Shown: positions 1-8,145, counted from the first letter of the stretch. The stretch: 33,093 nucleotides of DNA from an uncultured Collinsella sp. (GCA_900545745.1 URAD01000018.1:1-33093); one strand, 5' to 3'. The notes: generated from the sequence alone by a model not told the origin. Made by a program: numbers and translations.

Positions 1-82
1 TCAAAGATATGGCACCGTGGGGACACATGTATGTCAATCCTGGTCTAACAGAGCCTTAAATAATCATTTGGCTGCCCGCTGG

Positions 83-205
83 CTAAGTGAGTAGACTTTT
101 TTGGAAATGCCGAGCACCCAACATATTTGCCTCAATAAAACCGCTGGTCACGGACTTGTGCTTTGTCGGTGTGGTCCGGGATTCGGTAAAAGTCTACTCA
201 CTTAG
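83..205. repeat. Inverted-repeat element, 18-bp perfect arms (MITE-like or structured)
   Basis: The arm at 83-100 (CTAAGTGAGTAGACTTTT) is the exact reverse complement of 188-205, with 87 bases between. No open reading frame of note lies inside. The centre carries TAAAACCGCTGGT and, nearer the right arm, CGGTGTGGTCCGGG. Closely similar words occur in the second long-armed element at 25305-25454, so the two may be one repeat family. It could be a MITE-like element, a structured RNA or a bidirectional terminator; the sequence alone does not decide. The rest of 1-275 shows no gene. Confidence 0.6.
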
Positions 206-275
206 TTTTGCGTGTCCGCAACGAGACTCCAGCCGGGGTGATTCCACCGCAAATTAGCTTCTCCCATCGCCGCAA

Positions 276-1856
276 TTAGGCACCGTACGGATTCCGGTCC
301 CTCTCTATGCGTTGGCGGATGTGGGCGTACTCGATAATCAACAGTACCAGCAGTAGGGCCATGATGGCTAGGTAGCTCACGACGGCGCCCATCAGGCCGA
401 GCAGATTGATCAGAATCACCGGGAGCACCACGCTCACGGCAAAGCAGATCAGGTAGATCTTGGTGACATCTCCAGCGTGGCGCAGCACCGTGATGATGGC
501 GTAGATAAAGTCGATGGCCGCGGTGACGCCGCCGGCGACGACCATCAGCAGCGCCAGCGTACGGTAGCGTTCAAAGCTGAGACCGTACATAAAGCTCATG
601 AGGGGAATACCGGGACCTGCCATAAATGCGGCGCACACGCCGGTGATGACCACGATCAGCGCCATAACGGCAACAATAATCAGGTCAAAGCGGCGACGCT
701 TGCGCGGATTCGCCCAAATGCTCGACAGACGCAGGAGCTGCGGTTTATAGATAAATCCAATGCTCAACAAAATTCCCTGCGCCGGAAAGAACAGGGCATT
801 AAAGTACAGCTGATACTTGTAGGCCAGCGCGCCTTCCATCACGAACTTGGGCATGCTCTCGATAAGGTTAAACAGGAACAGTGCGCCAAAGAGCGGGGCG
901 CACTGGATAAACAGGTGGCCAGCCTCGCGCAGGCTCATGCGGCGTGATTTTTCGGTCTCAAGCAGGGCGAGCGGGGCGGTGACCAGCACGAGCGAGGCAA
1001 TCGCGGCGATGCCCATGGCCATGGCCGCGATGGGCATGCTGCGCGTGAGGAACAGTGCCACGCTAAAGACCGCGATGACGCCGGCGGAACGCAGCGTTTG
1101 GCTCATGCCGGCCAAATAGAGCTTGTCGGCCTGCTGCAGGCGGCCCTCGTACACGTCGGCGATGCCGTCGATCACCTTATACAGGTAGACGCCCAGGCCG
1201 ATCGTCGCCATCTGCGCGTCATAGCCGCGGGCGCTGCTATACATGAGGCCGCAGCCTAGGGCGAGCGCTCCGCAGATCCAACGATTGAGCTGGTAGGAGG
1301 CGAAGGACGTCTTTTCGTCGATGTCCGAGACCTGGAAATTGCGCACGCCGTAGTTGCACGCGATCATGATGAGCGTGCCGGTGACAAAGGCGATGGAGAA
1401 CTTGCCGGCTTCTTCGGCGCCCACGAGCTGCGTAGACACGATGGTGAGCAACGGAAACGCCAGACCCCACACGGCGGTGCCGAGGGTGTTCCAAAGATAG
1501 TCGCGGCTGGTGGCGTGCTCTTCGTATTCAGCCTCTTGCGTGGAGAACCCGCCGCCGTAGACGGCGCCGAGCAGACGGTTCCACCAAGCGTTGACCATGC
1601 GGCGGACGGGGCCGGGCTCCCGATCGCGTTCGCGCCGGCGACGTGTGGCTTGGCTGCTATCGGGCCCGCCGGCGTTGCGCTGACTCAGCTCTTGGATGCG
1701 TGCGAGTTCCTCGGCAGTGTGCGAGGCAGGGAAGAGGCCGTTCTCGATGCGGCCGCCCTGGGCCTTTGCGGCGCCGTCCTTCGATGCAGCGGGGTTGGAG
1801 GTGCCGTTGCGGCGGGCGATGGCGCGGCGAATGCTATCGAGGGGCGTGATACTCAA
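276..1856 (-). CDS. MOP-superfamily flippase-like membrane protein (polysaccharide export)
   Basis: A 526-residue protein with about 110 hydrophilic N-terminal residues rich in Arg, Gln and Ser, followed by roughly a dozen hydrophobic segments. The membrane part opens with a segment like those of Wzx/MurJ-type lipid-linked oligosaccharide flippases (LWNTLGTAVWGLAFPLLTIV), then an amphipathic GAEEAGKFSIAF loop, and ends in a short basic tail. Members of this superfamily move lipid-linked glycans across the membrane. I infer a role in cell-surface polysaccharide export; the substrate is unknown. The start is TTG at 1856, supported by AAAGGA about 8 bases upstream. It is transcribed divergently from the lactate permease gene. 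The long N-terminal cytoplasmic extension is unusual for the family. No polysaccharide cluster is visible next to it in this window. Confidence 0.75.
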   Translation of the reverse strand: MSITPLDSIRRAIARRNGTSNPAASKDGAAKAQGGRIENGLFPASHTAEELARIQELSQRNAGGPDSSQATRRRRERDREPGPVRRMVNAWWNRLLGAVYGGGFSTQEAEYEEHATSRDYLWNTLGTAVWGLAFPLLTIVSTQLVGAEEAGKFSIAFVTGTLIMIACNYGVRNFQVSDIDEKTSFASYQLNRWICGALALGCGLMYSSARGYDAQMATIGLGVYLYKVIDGIADVYEGRLQQADKLYLAGMSQTLRSAGVIAVFSVALFLTRSMPIAAMAMGIAAIASLVLVTAPLALLETEKSRRMSLREAGHLFIQCAPLFGALFLFNLIESMPKFVMEGALAYKYQLYFNALFFPAQGILLSIGFIYKPQLLRLSSIWANPRKRRRFDLIIVAVMALIVVITGVCAAFMAGPGIPLMSFMYGLSFERYRTLALLMVVAGGVTAAIDFIYAIITVLRHAGDVTKIYLICFAVSVVLPVILINLLGLMGAVVSYLAIMALLLVLLIIEYAHIRQRIERDRNPYGA

Positions 1857-1884
1857 AGCGGAGTCCTTTCTATTGCTGCGCTTT

Positions 1885-1932
1885 AGTATAGACGCGACGG
1901 TGTTCGCTCGTGTTTTTGAACGGATTGTTCAA
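1885..1932 (-). promoter_or_regulatory. Divergent intergenic region: -10-like box and a 17-bp palindrome
   Basis: On the minus strand a good -10 box (TATACT, plus-strand 1885-1890) lies about 30 bases before the flippase start. About 26 bases further upstream is a palindrome, TTGAAC-GGATT-GTTCAA (1916-1932), which would cover or sit next to the -35 region. That placement suits a repressor or activator operator, but the regulator is not identified. No strong -35 hexamer is visible. Nothing else stands out between 1857 and 2036. Confidence 0.35.
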
Positions 1933-2036
1933 TAATTTCGGCGGGCGGCTGTAATTTGTCGGTAAACGTGCGGTATCCTGTTGAAGTTTTGTGACACCCC
2001 CGATGCCGCCCACGCGGTACCAAGGAGCTTCTACCT

Positions 2037-3608
2037 ATGGACGTCGCCGCATTCTTACTGGCTCTTGTGCCGATTATTTGGCTGGTCGTGATGCTGCTGT
2101 GCTTTAAATGGCCAGCTTGGAAGGCCGCTATCGGATCGTTTGTCCTTTCGTGCTTGCTTGCCTTCGCATGGTGGCACCTGCCGGCAGCGCAGATCGCGAC
2201 CGCCTCGCTCGAAGGTTTTTTGATGGCTCTGTGGCCCATCGTCCTGGTGATCATCGCCGCGGTGTTCACGTATAACCTGTGCGTTCGTACGGGCGCCATG
2301 GACGTGATCGGCAGCATGATCACCTCCATCAGCAGCGACCGCCGTCTGCTGGCGCTGCTCGTGGCTTGGTGCTTCGGTGGCTTTATGGAGGGCATGGCCG
2401 GCTTCGGTACCGCTGTCGCCATTCCCGCCGGCATGCTCGCGGGCCTGGGCTTTGAGGCCGTGCCTGCCGTGCTCATCTGCCTGCTGGCCAACGGCGTGCC
2501 CACGCCCTACGGCTCCATCGGCATCCCCACGGTGTCCGTTGCCGACCTGGTGGGTTTGGATTCCCTTCACCTAGCGACCGTTCAGCTGGTGCAGCTCGCA
2601 CCGTTCTTTGTGGTGATGCCGCTATTTATTGTGCTGGTTGCGGGCCGTGTTGCCGATGACCAGGGCAATGCCGCGAGTGTGGGCGAGCGTCTGCACGGTG
2701 TTGCCGGCGTGGCGTTGCTCTCCGGCGTGTCGTTTGTCGGCGCGGCTCTGGTCGTTGCCATGTTTGTGGGCCCCGAGCTGGCCGTGGTCGTAGGATCCAT
2801 CGTTTCGCTCGCGCTGACAGCTGCGCTTGCCATGCGTGCCGAGAAGTCGGGGCATCTGGACGCACGCTTTCACATGAATATCGAGGCGGGGGAGAAGCTC
2901 ACCGTTAAGTCGGCGCTTTCGGCCTGGTCGTGCTTCATCCTGATCTTTGTGTTGCTGCTGGGCACGTCTAATCTGGTGCCCGCTGTACATGCTGCGCTCG
3001 CGCCGTTTGCGAGCCATGTGCAGGTGTATTGCGGTGAGAATCCCGGTATGCTTACGTTTTCGTGGATCAACACGCCAGGCGTCTGGATTTTCCTGGCGGC
3101 GTTTGTCGGCGGTGCCATTCAGGGTGCTTCGCCACGCATGATGGGCGAGGTGCTGGCCGCGACTGTGAAGCAGATGATGCCGACGGTGATCACGATGCTT
3201 TCGGTGCTGGGCTGTGCCAAGGTGATGGGCTATGCGGGCATGATCTCTTCGATCAGCGCGTTCTGCATCGCCGTCGCCGGTGGGCTGTACCCGATTCTGG
3301 CTCCGTGGATCGGCGCAGTCGGTGCGTTTGTGACCGGCTCGGGCACGTCCTCGGGCATGCTGTTTGGCCCCATTCAGAGCCAGGCTGCCACTGCGCTGGG
3401 TGTGAGCGACTACTGGATGGTCGCGTTGAACGCCCTGGGCGTCGCCGCCGGTAAGATGATCTCGCCGCAGACCCTCGCCATTGGTCTTGCCGCCGTGCTC
3501 GTGCGCGGTAAGGATGCCGAACTCCTGGGCGCCGTCCTGCCCTACGCCGCCGGCATGCTGGTCCTGATGAGCGCCATAGCCATGCTCGGCCAAGGCCTGC
3601 CGCTGTAG
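2037..3608 (+). CDS. lctP: L-lactate permease, LctP family
   Basis: A 523-residue, very hydrophobic protein with about 12-14 membrane segments. It carries family-typical stretches: GGFMEGMAGFGTAVAIPAG near residue 115-135, the NGVPTPYGSIGIPTVS loop near 150-170, and a C-terminal GSGTSSGMLFGPIQSQAA region. LctP proteins take up lactate (and often glycolate) with protons. The ATG at 2037 follows AAGGAG with normal spacing and gives the standard length. With pckA downstream it fits use of organic acids as carbon source; in a fermentative gut organism it could also export lactate. A composite hairpin repeat begins two bases after the stop codon. Confidence 0.9.
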   Translation: MDVAAFLLALVPIIWLVVMLLCFKWPAWKAAIGSFVLSCLLAFAWWHLPAAQIATASLEGFLMALWPIVLVIIAAVFTYNLCVRTGAMDVIGSMITSISSDRRLLALLVAWCFGGFMEGMAGFGTAVAIPAGMLAGLGFEAVPAVLICLLANGVPTPYGSIGIPTVSVADLVGLDSLHLATVQLVQLAPFFVVMPLFIVLVAGRVADDQGNAASVGERLHGVAGVALLSGVSFVGAALVVAMFVGPELAVVVGSIVSLALTAALAMRAEKSGHLDARFHMNIEAGEKLTVKSALSAWSCFILIFVLLLGTSNLVPAVHAALAPFASHVQVYCGENPGMLTFSWINTPGVWIFLAAFVGGAIQGASPRMMGEVLAATVKQMMPTVITMLSVLGCAKVMGYAGMISSISAFCIAVAGGLYPILAPWIGAVGAFVTGSGTSSGMLFGPIQSQAATALGVSDYWMVALNALGVAAGKMISPQTLAIGLAAVLVRGKDAELLGAVLPYAAGMLVLMSAIAMLGQGLPL

Positions 3609-3609
3609 T

Positions 3610-3747
3610 CGGCACTTAGGGACGTTCCTTATGTGCCGGCACTTTGGGAACGTCCCTAAGTGCCGGCATCTGGGGACACTCCTTGAATGTTGTCTGTTCA
3701 AGAGTGTCCCCAATGACTAGTCGTTTAAAAGCGTCCCCAATGACTAG
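3610..3747. repeat. Composite palindromic repeat (GGGGAC family) behind lctP
   Basis: Two strong hairpins in tandem. The first has 19-bp perfect arms (3610-3628 with 3647-3665), and its loop contains the self-complementary GTGCCGGCAC. The second pairs GGGGACACTC (3672-3681) with GAGTGTCCCC (3702-3711), extended by CTTGAA/TTCAAG. A 15-nt direct repeat, GTCCCCAATGACTAG, follows (3706-3720 and 3733-3747). Parts recur at 17610-17659 and 25491-25537. The hairpins could end lctP transcription, but no T-run follows them. A dispersed repeat is the best description. Confidence 0.75.
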
Positions 3748-3796
3748 GCCGCTTGCCTGCGATTTTTGACCGTTGGGCGGGCTTGCCGCCCTTGCC

Positions 3797-3844
3797 GCAA
3801 AAACGTTTTTGCATATCGGGTACAACGGGCTTTACGTGAGTAAA
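3797..3844 (+). promoter_or_regulatory. Operator-like palindromes upstream of pckA
   Basis: GCAAAAACGTTTTTGC at 3797-3812 is a perfect 16-bp palindrome centred on CG with A/T-rich flanks. That is the layout typical of LacI/CcpA-type operators. A second, weaker inverted repeat, TTTAC-GTGA-GTAAA, lies at 3831-3844, between the palindrome and the pckA ribosome-binding site. Carbon-catabolite control of a gluconeogenic gene would be biologically sensible. The regulator is inferred from symmetry only, and no clear -35/-10 pair could be assigned. Confidence 0.4.
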
Positions 3845-3886
3845 GTGCGCGTCGCGTCAACGTGTCGCGTTTTTAAAGGAGGCCCC

Positions 3887-5557
3887 ATGCCTGGTGTTAC
3901 CCCTGCAGAAGTTCTGTCCAACTTTGGTATTACGCTCGTTGAAGATCCCGCCGAGAATCAACCCCGTCTGCTGGTGGACCTGCCGGCGGCAGAGCTCGTC
4001 GAGCATGCCATCCGCCGCAACGAAGGCCGCATGGCATCCAACGGCGCGCTGGTGATCGAGACGGGGGAGCGTACCGGACGTTCGCCCAACGACCGCTTTA
4101 TCGTTGACACCCCCGATGTCCACGACAAGATTGCCTGGGGCGCCGTCAACCGCCCGCTGTCCGTCGAAAGCTACGAGGTCATCAAAGCCGGCATCGTCGA
4201 CTATCTCAACGAGCGCGATGTGTTCGTCACCCGCGGCATGGCCGGCGCCGACCGCAACCATACGCGCCGCCTGCTCGTCGCCTGCGAGCGTGCCAGCCAG
4301 GCGCTCTTCATTAAGCAGATGCTCGCCCGCCCGCTCGCCCGCGAAATCGCGCGCACCGGCGAGCCGGACTTCTGCGTGCTCGCCGCGCCGGGCTACCAAT
4401 GCGACCCTGCCATCAAGGGCCTCAACTCCAGCGCCGCCGTGGTCATCAACTTCCAGGAGCGCGTGATTTTGGTCGCGGGTACCGGCTACTCCGGCGAGAT
4501 CAAAAAGTCCATCTTCAGCGTTATGAATTACCTGCTGCCCGTCGAGGACGACGTACTGCCCATGCACTGCTCGGCCAGCATGGATCCCGTCACGCACGAG
4601 ACCGCCGTGTTCTTTGGCCTGTCCGGCACCGGCAAGACCACGCTTTCGGCCAATCCCACGCGCCTGCTGATCGGCGACGACGAGCACGGTTGGTCCGACA
4701 TGGGTATCTTCAACATTGAGGGTGGCTGCTACGCAAAATGCGAGGGCCTGGACGCCTTCCACGAGCCCGAGATCTTCAACGCCGTCCGTTTTGGCGCCAT
4801 TTGCGAAAACGTGGTGCTCGACGAGAACCGCAAGCCCAACTATGACGACATCTCGATCACGCACAACACGCGCGTGGCCTATCCCGTGGAGCACATTCCT
4901 AACGCGTGGACTAAGGGCATGGGCACCACTCCGAGTGTCGTGCTGTTCCTGACTTGCGACGCTTTTGGCGTGCTGCCGCCCATCTCACGCCTGACGGCCG
5001 ATGCCGCCATGTACCACTTTGTGACGGGCTTTACGGCTAAGATTCCCGGCACCGAGGTCGGCGTCACCGAGCCCACGCCCACGTTCTCTTCGCTGTTCGG
5101 CGAGCCGTTTATGCCGCTCGACCCCATGGTTTACGCCAAGATGCTTGGCGAGCGCATTGCCGACGGCCGCACGCGCGTGTACCTGGTCAACACCGGCTGG
5201 ATTGGCGGCGGCTACGGCGTGGGCCATCGCATCGAGCTGGCCTACACGCGCTCGCTGGTCGCGCGCGCCCTCGACGGCACCATCGAGGACAGCGAGTTCG
5301 TGCACGACGACATCTTTAACGTCGACATTCCCACGACGTGCCACGGCGTGCCCGATGGCATCCTGGTGCCGCGCCAATACTGGCAGAGCACCGCGCGCTA
5401 TGACGAGGCCGCGCACAACCTGGCGGTGATGTTCGAGGAGAACTTCGAGAAGAAGTACTCGCACCTGCCCGAGTCCGTCAAAGCCGCCGGTCCGCACGCT
5501 CAAGTACACGCCGACGCCCGTCATCGCGGCCGCGGCCTGCTGGGACTCCGCCACTAG
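3887..5557 (+). CDS. pckA: Phosphoenolpyruvate carboxykinase (ATP)
   Basis: A 556-residue cytoplasmic enzyme that interconverts oxaloacetate plus ATP with PEP, CO2 and ADP. It is used for gluconeogenesis and, in capnophilic anaerobes, also for CO2 fixation with ATP gain. It has the family's TGRSPNDRFIVD region near residue 63-75, the kinase-1a loop GLSGTGKTTLS near 244-254, and the LIGDDEHGW metal/nucleotide motif shortly after. ATG 3887 is chosen because AAAGGAGG sits 4 bases before it; an upstream in-frame extension has no homology signal. The C-terminus runs about 20 residues past the AAGP at which the E. coli enzyme nearly ends (about residue 533). This tail is basic, with ADARHRGRGLLGLRH, and could reflect a late frameshift or a lineage-specific end. 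A hairpin repeat 15 bases after the stop probably terminates transcription. Confidence 0.95.
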   Translation: MPGVTPAEVLSNFGITLVEDPAENQPRLLVDLPAAELVEHAIRRNEGRMASNGALVIETGERTGRSPNDRFIVDTPDVHDKIAWGAVNRPLSVESYEVIKAGIVDYLNERDVFVTRGMAGADRNHTRRLLVACERASQALFIKQMLARPLAREIARTGEPDFCVLAAPGYQCDPAIKGLNSSAAVVINFQERVILVAGTGYSGEIKKSIFSVMNYLLPVEDDVLPMHCSASMDPVTHETAVFFGLSGTGKTTLSANPTRLLIGDDEHGWSDMGIFNIEGGCYAKCEGLDAFHEPEIFNAVRFGAICENVVLDENRKPNYDDISITHNTRVAYPVEHIPNAWTKGMGTTPSVVLFLTCDAFGVLPPISRLTADAAMYHFVTGFTAKIPGTEVGVTEPTPTFSSLFGEPFMPLDPMVYAKMLGERIADGRTRVYLVNTGWIGGGYGVGHRIELAYTRSLVARALDGTIEDSEFVHDDIFNVDIPTTCHGVPDGILVPRQYWQSTARYDEAAHNLAVMFEENFEKKYSHLPESVKAAGPHAQVHADARHRGRGLLGLRH

Positions 5558-5572
5558 CGTCGCCTCAGACTC

Positions 5573-5609
5573 AAAACCACCATAAAGGGGGCACCTTTAT
5601 GGTGGTTTT
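5573..5609 (+). terminator. Hairpin repeat (ACCACC family) behind pckA
   Basis: 16-bp perfect arms (5573-5588 and 5594-5609), read as AAAACCACCATAAAGG and its complement, with a 5-base loop. The right arm ends in TTTT, so it can work as an intrinsic terminator. It is one of at least four copies of the same stem family here (others at 6527, 8107 and the IS-split copy at 8512/9811). Confidence 0.75.
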
Positions 5610-5650
5610 GCTCGCGTGGATGACTCGGGTTACAATACGCCTGACATATC

Positions 5651-5752
5651 GTCCCCTTCTCCGGATGGGGACAGCGCAAGCGTTCTTGTGACGGCACCGT
5701 AGGACTTTGAAGGTGGCCGTCGTGAGGGCGCTTTTTGTTTAGGCGCCCTCAC
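5651..5752 (+). promoter_or_regulatory. Structured leader of the B3/B4-domain gene (candidate cis-RNA)
   Basis: Four hairpins can be drawn nearly back to back. They are GTCCCC/GGGGAC (5651-5672), CGCAAG/CTTGTG (5675-5690), GACGGCACC/GGTGGCCGTC with one bulged G and a 13-base loop (5690-5721), and GTGAGGGCGC/GCGCCCTCAC (5722-5731 with 5743-5752). The last ends 15 bases before the Shine-Dalgarno. Such packing suggests a regulatory leader RNA. I compared it by eye with T-box, TPP, glycine, ZTP, guanidine and c-di-GMP motifs and found no convincing match. Confidence 0.4.
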
Positions 5753-5780
5753 TCGGGCGCGCATAATGAAGGGAGAGCGT

Positions 5781-6500
5781 ATGAAGAGCTTTATTGCCGA
5801 GGATTCATTCTGGGAGCTGTTTCCGCAGGCAGCGGTCGGTGTTGTGGTCGTGGAGGGCATGAAGCCCACGGCTCAGATTCCTCAAGAGGACGTGGATGCG
5901 ATTGCGGCGTTGCTCGACCGCGCCAATATCGATGCGGAGCGTCATCTGACCAGCGACACTATCAGCGAGAACGCACCGGTCAAGGCATGGCGCGAGGCCT
6001 ATCGTCTGTTCAAGACCAAGAAAGGCGCGCGCTGCTCGATCGAGAACTTGCTCAAACGCGTGCTCAAAGGCAAGCCGGTGGGCCACATTACGCCCGCGGT
6101 GGATATTTACAATACGGTGTCGCTGACCTACGCGCTGCCCGTGGGAGGTGAGGATCTGCATGCGATCGAGGGAGACCTTCGCTTGAAGGTGACCGACGGT
6201 GGCGATGCGTTCTTGCCGCTTGGCGAGGAGGCGGACGATCCGACGCTGCCCGGCGAGCTCGCCTACATCGACGATGCGGGCGCTGTGTGCCGCTGCTGGA
6301 ACTGGCGCGACGGCGTTCGCACGGCGCTGTCCGATAATTCGGCCGATGCGTTCCTGGCGATTGAGTGCGTGGAGTCCGAGCGGATGGGGGATTGCCAGGC
6401 TGCCGTTGATCGTCTCGCCGAGTTGCTCGAGCGTTATCTGGGCGCTACGGTTGTCGTTAAGACGCTTGTGACCCGCGACAATCCTTGCATGGAGCTGTAG
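5781..6500 (+). CDS. Stand-alone B3/B4 tRNA-binding domain protein
   Basis: A 239-residue soluble protein resembling the B3/B4 domain of the phenylalanyl-tRNA synthetase beta subunit, the region that edits mischarged Tyr-tRNA(Phe). Visible landmarks are AWREAYRLFKTKKGARCSIE (about 80-100), the KPVGHITPAVDIYNTVSLTY stretch (about 110-130) and a C-terminal LAIECV strand. Free-standing members are widespread but mostly uncharacterised; some may clear misacylated tRNA or bind an amino acid. ATG 5781 follows GAAGGGAG with good spacing, better than the in-frame ATG at 5766, which overlaps that site. The structured leader directly upstream suggests regulation at RNA level. It is flanked by hairpin repeats and appears monocistronic. 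Confidence 0.8.
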   Translation: MKSFIAEDSFWELFPQAAVGVVVVEGMKPTAQIPQEDVDAIAALLDRANIDAERHLTSDTISENAPVKAWREAYRLFKTKKGARCSIENLLKRVLKGKPVGHITPAVDIYNTVSLTYALPVGGEDLHAIEGDLRLKVTDGGDAFLPLGEEADDPTLPGELAYIDDAGAVCRCWNWRDGVRTALSDNSADAFLAIECVESERMGDCQAAVDRLAELLERYLGATVVVKTLVTRDNPCMEL

Positions 6501-6526
6501 CGGCGTCTAGAACCTATTGATGCCCC

Positions 6527-6567
6527 AAACCACCACAAAGGTGCCTGTCCTCTTTGTGGTGGTTTTT
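6527..6567 (+). terminator. Hairpin repeat (ACCACC family) with T-run
   Basis: AAACCACCACAAAG (6527-6540) pairs with CTTTGTGGTGGTTT (6552-6565), with TT continuing. The loop reads GTGCCTGTCCT, whose complement carries the GGACAGG core shared by the repeat families. It lies 27 bases after the B3/B4 gene stop and works as a typical intrinsic terminator. Confidence 0.8.
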
Positions 6568-6670
6568 ATGTTGATGGGTTAACAAATAGGGCGTGCAGGG
6601 CTGCCGGCCGTTAAGTACGGCTAAGATGTTTACCCGTTAGCATTATGCAAGCGAAAGGCGGTCGTCTCCC

Positions 6671-7120
6671 ATGCAGCAGAGCGACGAGACACGTTTCGAG
6701 GACTTTGTCGGACTGATCAGCGGACTCTACAAGGAGATCCAGCGCATTAAGACGTCTGAGGGCGCAAGGCTGGGTCTCAAGGGCTCCGACGTTATGTGCC
6801 TGTACTATCTTGAGCGCAGCAAGGACGGCCTGACTGGCGCCGACCTGGCTCGCATGGCAGGCGTGACCCGCGCCGCCGTCTCGCGTACGCTGGCGCATCT
6901 GGAGGAGGGTGGCTACGTCGAGGTCGATGATTCGGGCGATGCCGCCGTTAAGTATCGTGCTCCGGTGCGCCTGACCGCTCTGGGCGGCGAGAGCATGAGC
7001 GAGGCGGACCGCATCATTCGCGAGGTGCTCGATACCACCGGTAAGGCTATGGGTGTGGAGCAGCGCGAGCAGATGTATGCGTCGCTGCGCACGATTCTCA
7101 ACACCCTGCGCGAGATCTAA
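6671..7120 (+). CDS. MarR-family transcriptional regulator
   Basis: A 149-residue winged-helix protein. An N-terminal dimerisation helix is followed by GLKGSDVMCLYYLERSKDGL, then the helix-turn-helix with GADLARMAGVTRAAVSRTLA as recognition region (about 57-76). The wing follows (GGYVEVDDSGDAAVKYRAPV), then a long C-terminal helix. MarR proteins usually repress their own or adjacent genes and respond to small ligands. ATG 6671 has GAAAGG about 11 bases upstream, slightly far but the best candidate. The next gene (DegV) is on the same strand 119 bases on and is a possible target, though that is only an inference from position. Confidence 0.88.
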   Translation: MQQSDETRFEDFVGLISGLYKEIQRIKTSEGARLGLKGSDVMCLYYLERSKDGLTGADLARMAGVTRAAVSRTLAHLEEGGYVEVDDSGDAAVKYRAPVRLTALGGESMSEADRIIREVLDTTGKAMGVEQREQMYASLRTILNTLREI

Positions 7121-7239
7121 GGCCGCCAAGGCATTTGCTTCCAATTAACAACTGCATAGTCCCGTTTGAGTGCGTATGCCGTGCCGGGGCATTGCTGTCA
7201 AAATTCCCCGCGAGAGGTCCGCGAAAGAAAGGATTCGCT

Positions 7240-8094
7240 ATGTCCATTCGTATTATTACCGATTCCGCGAGCGATATGTCGCCGGCTGAGCACCCCGCTC
7301 TGCGTGTTCTGCCGCTGTCCGTCACCTTTGGCACCGATGTGTACATGGATGGCGTCGACATCGATCACCAGCGCTTTTACGAGATGCTCGTGGAGCGCGA
7401 TGAGCTGCCCAAGACCGGCCAGGTCAACCCGTACGCGTTTTCGCAGGCTATTGCCGAGGCGCGTGATGCCGGCGATGAGGCTGTGATTATTACCGTGGGC
7501 GCTAAGCTTTCGGGCACCAATCAGAGTGCCCGTACCGCACTTGCCGAGGCGCCGGGCGGCGACGTGTACGTGGTGGATAGCAACAACGTCACTCTGGGTG
7601 AGCGTGTCCTGGTCGAGTATGCCCTGCGCCTGGTGGACGAGGGCCGTAGTGCGGCCCAGATCGCGGCGGCCGTCGAGGCCGTCCGTGACCGCGTGGTCGT
7701 CATCGGCCTGCTCGAGACGCTGGAGCACCTGGTTCGCGGCGGTCGTCTATCTGCTGCGGCCGGCGCCGTGGGCACGCTGCTCAACGTGAAGCCCGTGGTG
7801 GCTGTCGAGGACGGCCTTATCGTGCAGTTGGGCAAGGCGCGCGGTTCCAAGAACGGCCGCAACCTGCTGAACCAAAAGGTCGAAAAGTCAGGCGGCATCG
7901 ACTTTTCCATGCCGCTGGCGCTGGGCTATACGGGCCTTTCGGATGCGGTGCTCAAGAAGTATGTCGAGGACAGCGCGGCACTGTGGGCTGGCCACACCGA
8001 GGGCGAGTTGCCCGTTCACACCATCGGCGCCACCATCGGCACCCACGTAGGCCCCGGCGCCGTCGCCGTAGCCTTCTTCCAGCCCGCCAACTAA
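7240..8094 (+). CDS. DegV-family fatty-acid-binding protein
   Basis: A 284-residue cytoplasmic protein that opens with the DegV signature strand MSIRIITDSASDMSP. It continues with the LPLSVTFGTDVYMDGVDI region, the KTGQVNPYAF and IITVGAKLSGTNQSA motifs, and ends in IGATIGTHVGPGAVAVAFF. DegV/FakB proteins bind a fatty acid and present it to the FakA kinase for entry into phospholipid synthesis. No fakA gene is in this window, so the exact role here is inferred. ATG 7240 follows GAAAGAAAGG; the in-frame stretch upstream lacks homology. Length is normal for the family. A hairpin repeat sits 13 bases after the stop. Confidence 0.92.
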   Translation: MSIRIITDSASDMSPAEHPALRVLPLSVTFGTDVYMDGVDIDHQRFYEMLVERDELPKTGQVNPYAFSQAIAEARDAGDEAVIITVGAKLSGTNQSARTALAEAPGGDVYVVDSNNVTLGERVLVEYALRLVDEGRSAAQIAAAVEAVRDRVVVIGLLETLEHLVRGGRLSAAAGAVGTLLNVKPVVAVEDGLIVQLGKARGSKNGRNLLNQKVEKSGGIDFSMPLALGYTGLSDAVLKKYVEDSAALWAGHTEGELPVHTIGATIGTHVGPGAVAVAFFQPAN

Positions 8095-8106
8095 CCGACC
8101 TGCCAT

Positions 8107-8145
8107 AAACCACCACAAAGGGGGCAGGCACCTTTGTGGTGGTTT
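8107..8145 (+). terminator. Hairpin repeat (ACCACC family)
   Basis: AAACCACCACAAAGG (8107-8121) pairs with CCTTTGTGGTGGTTT (8131-8145). The loop GGGCAGGCA reads as the reverse orientation of the copy at 6527, so copies occur both ways round. It lies between degV and the MGMT-like gene and ends only 15 bases before the latter's ribosome-binding site. Confidence 0.75.

Noticed and set aside
5690..5752. T-box riboswitch in the B3/B4 leader
   Set aside because: The GGCACC and GGTGGCC words recall the T-box sequence, but the invariant TGGNACC bulge and an antiterminator/terminator pair are missing. Kept only as an unassigned structured leader.
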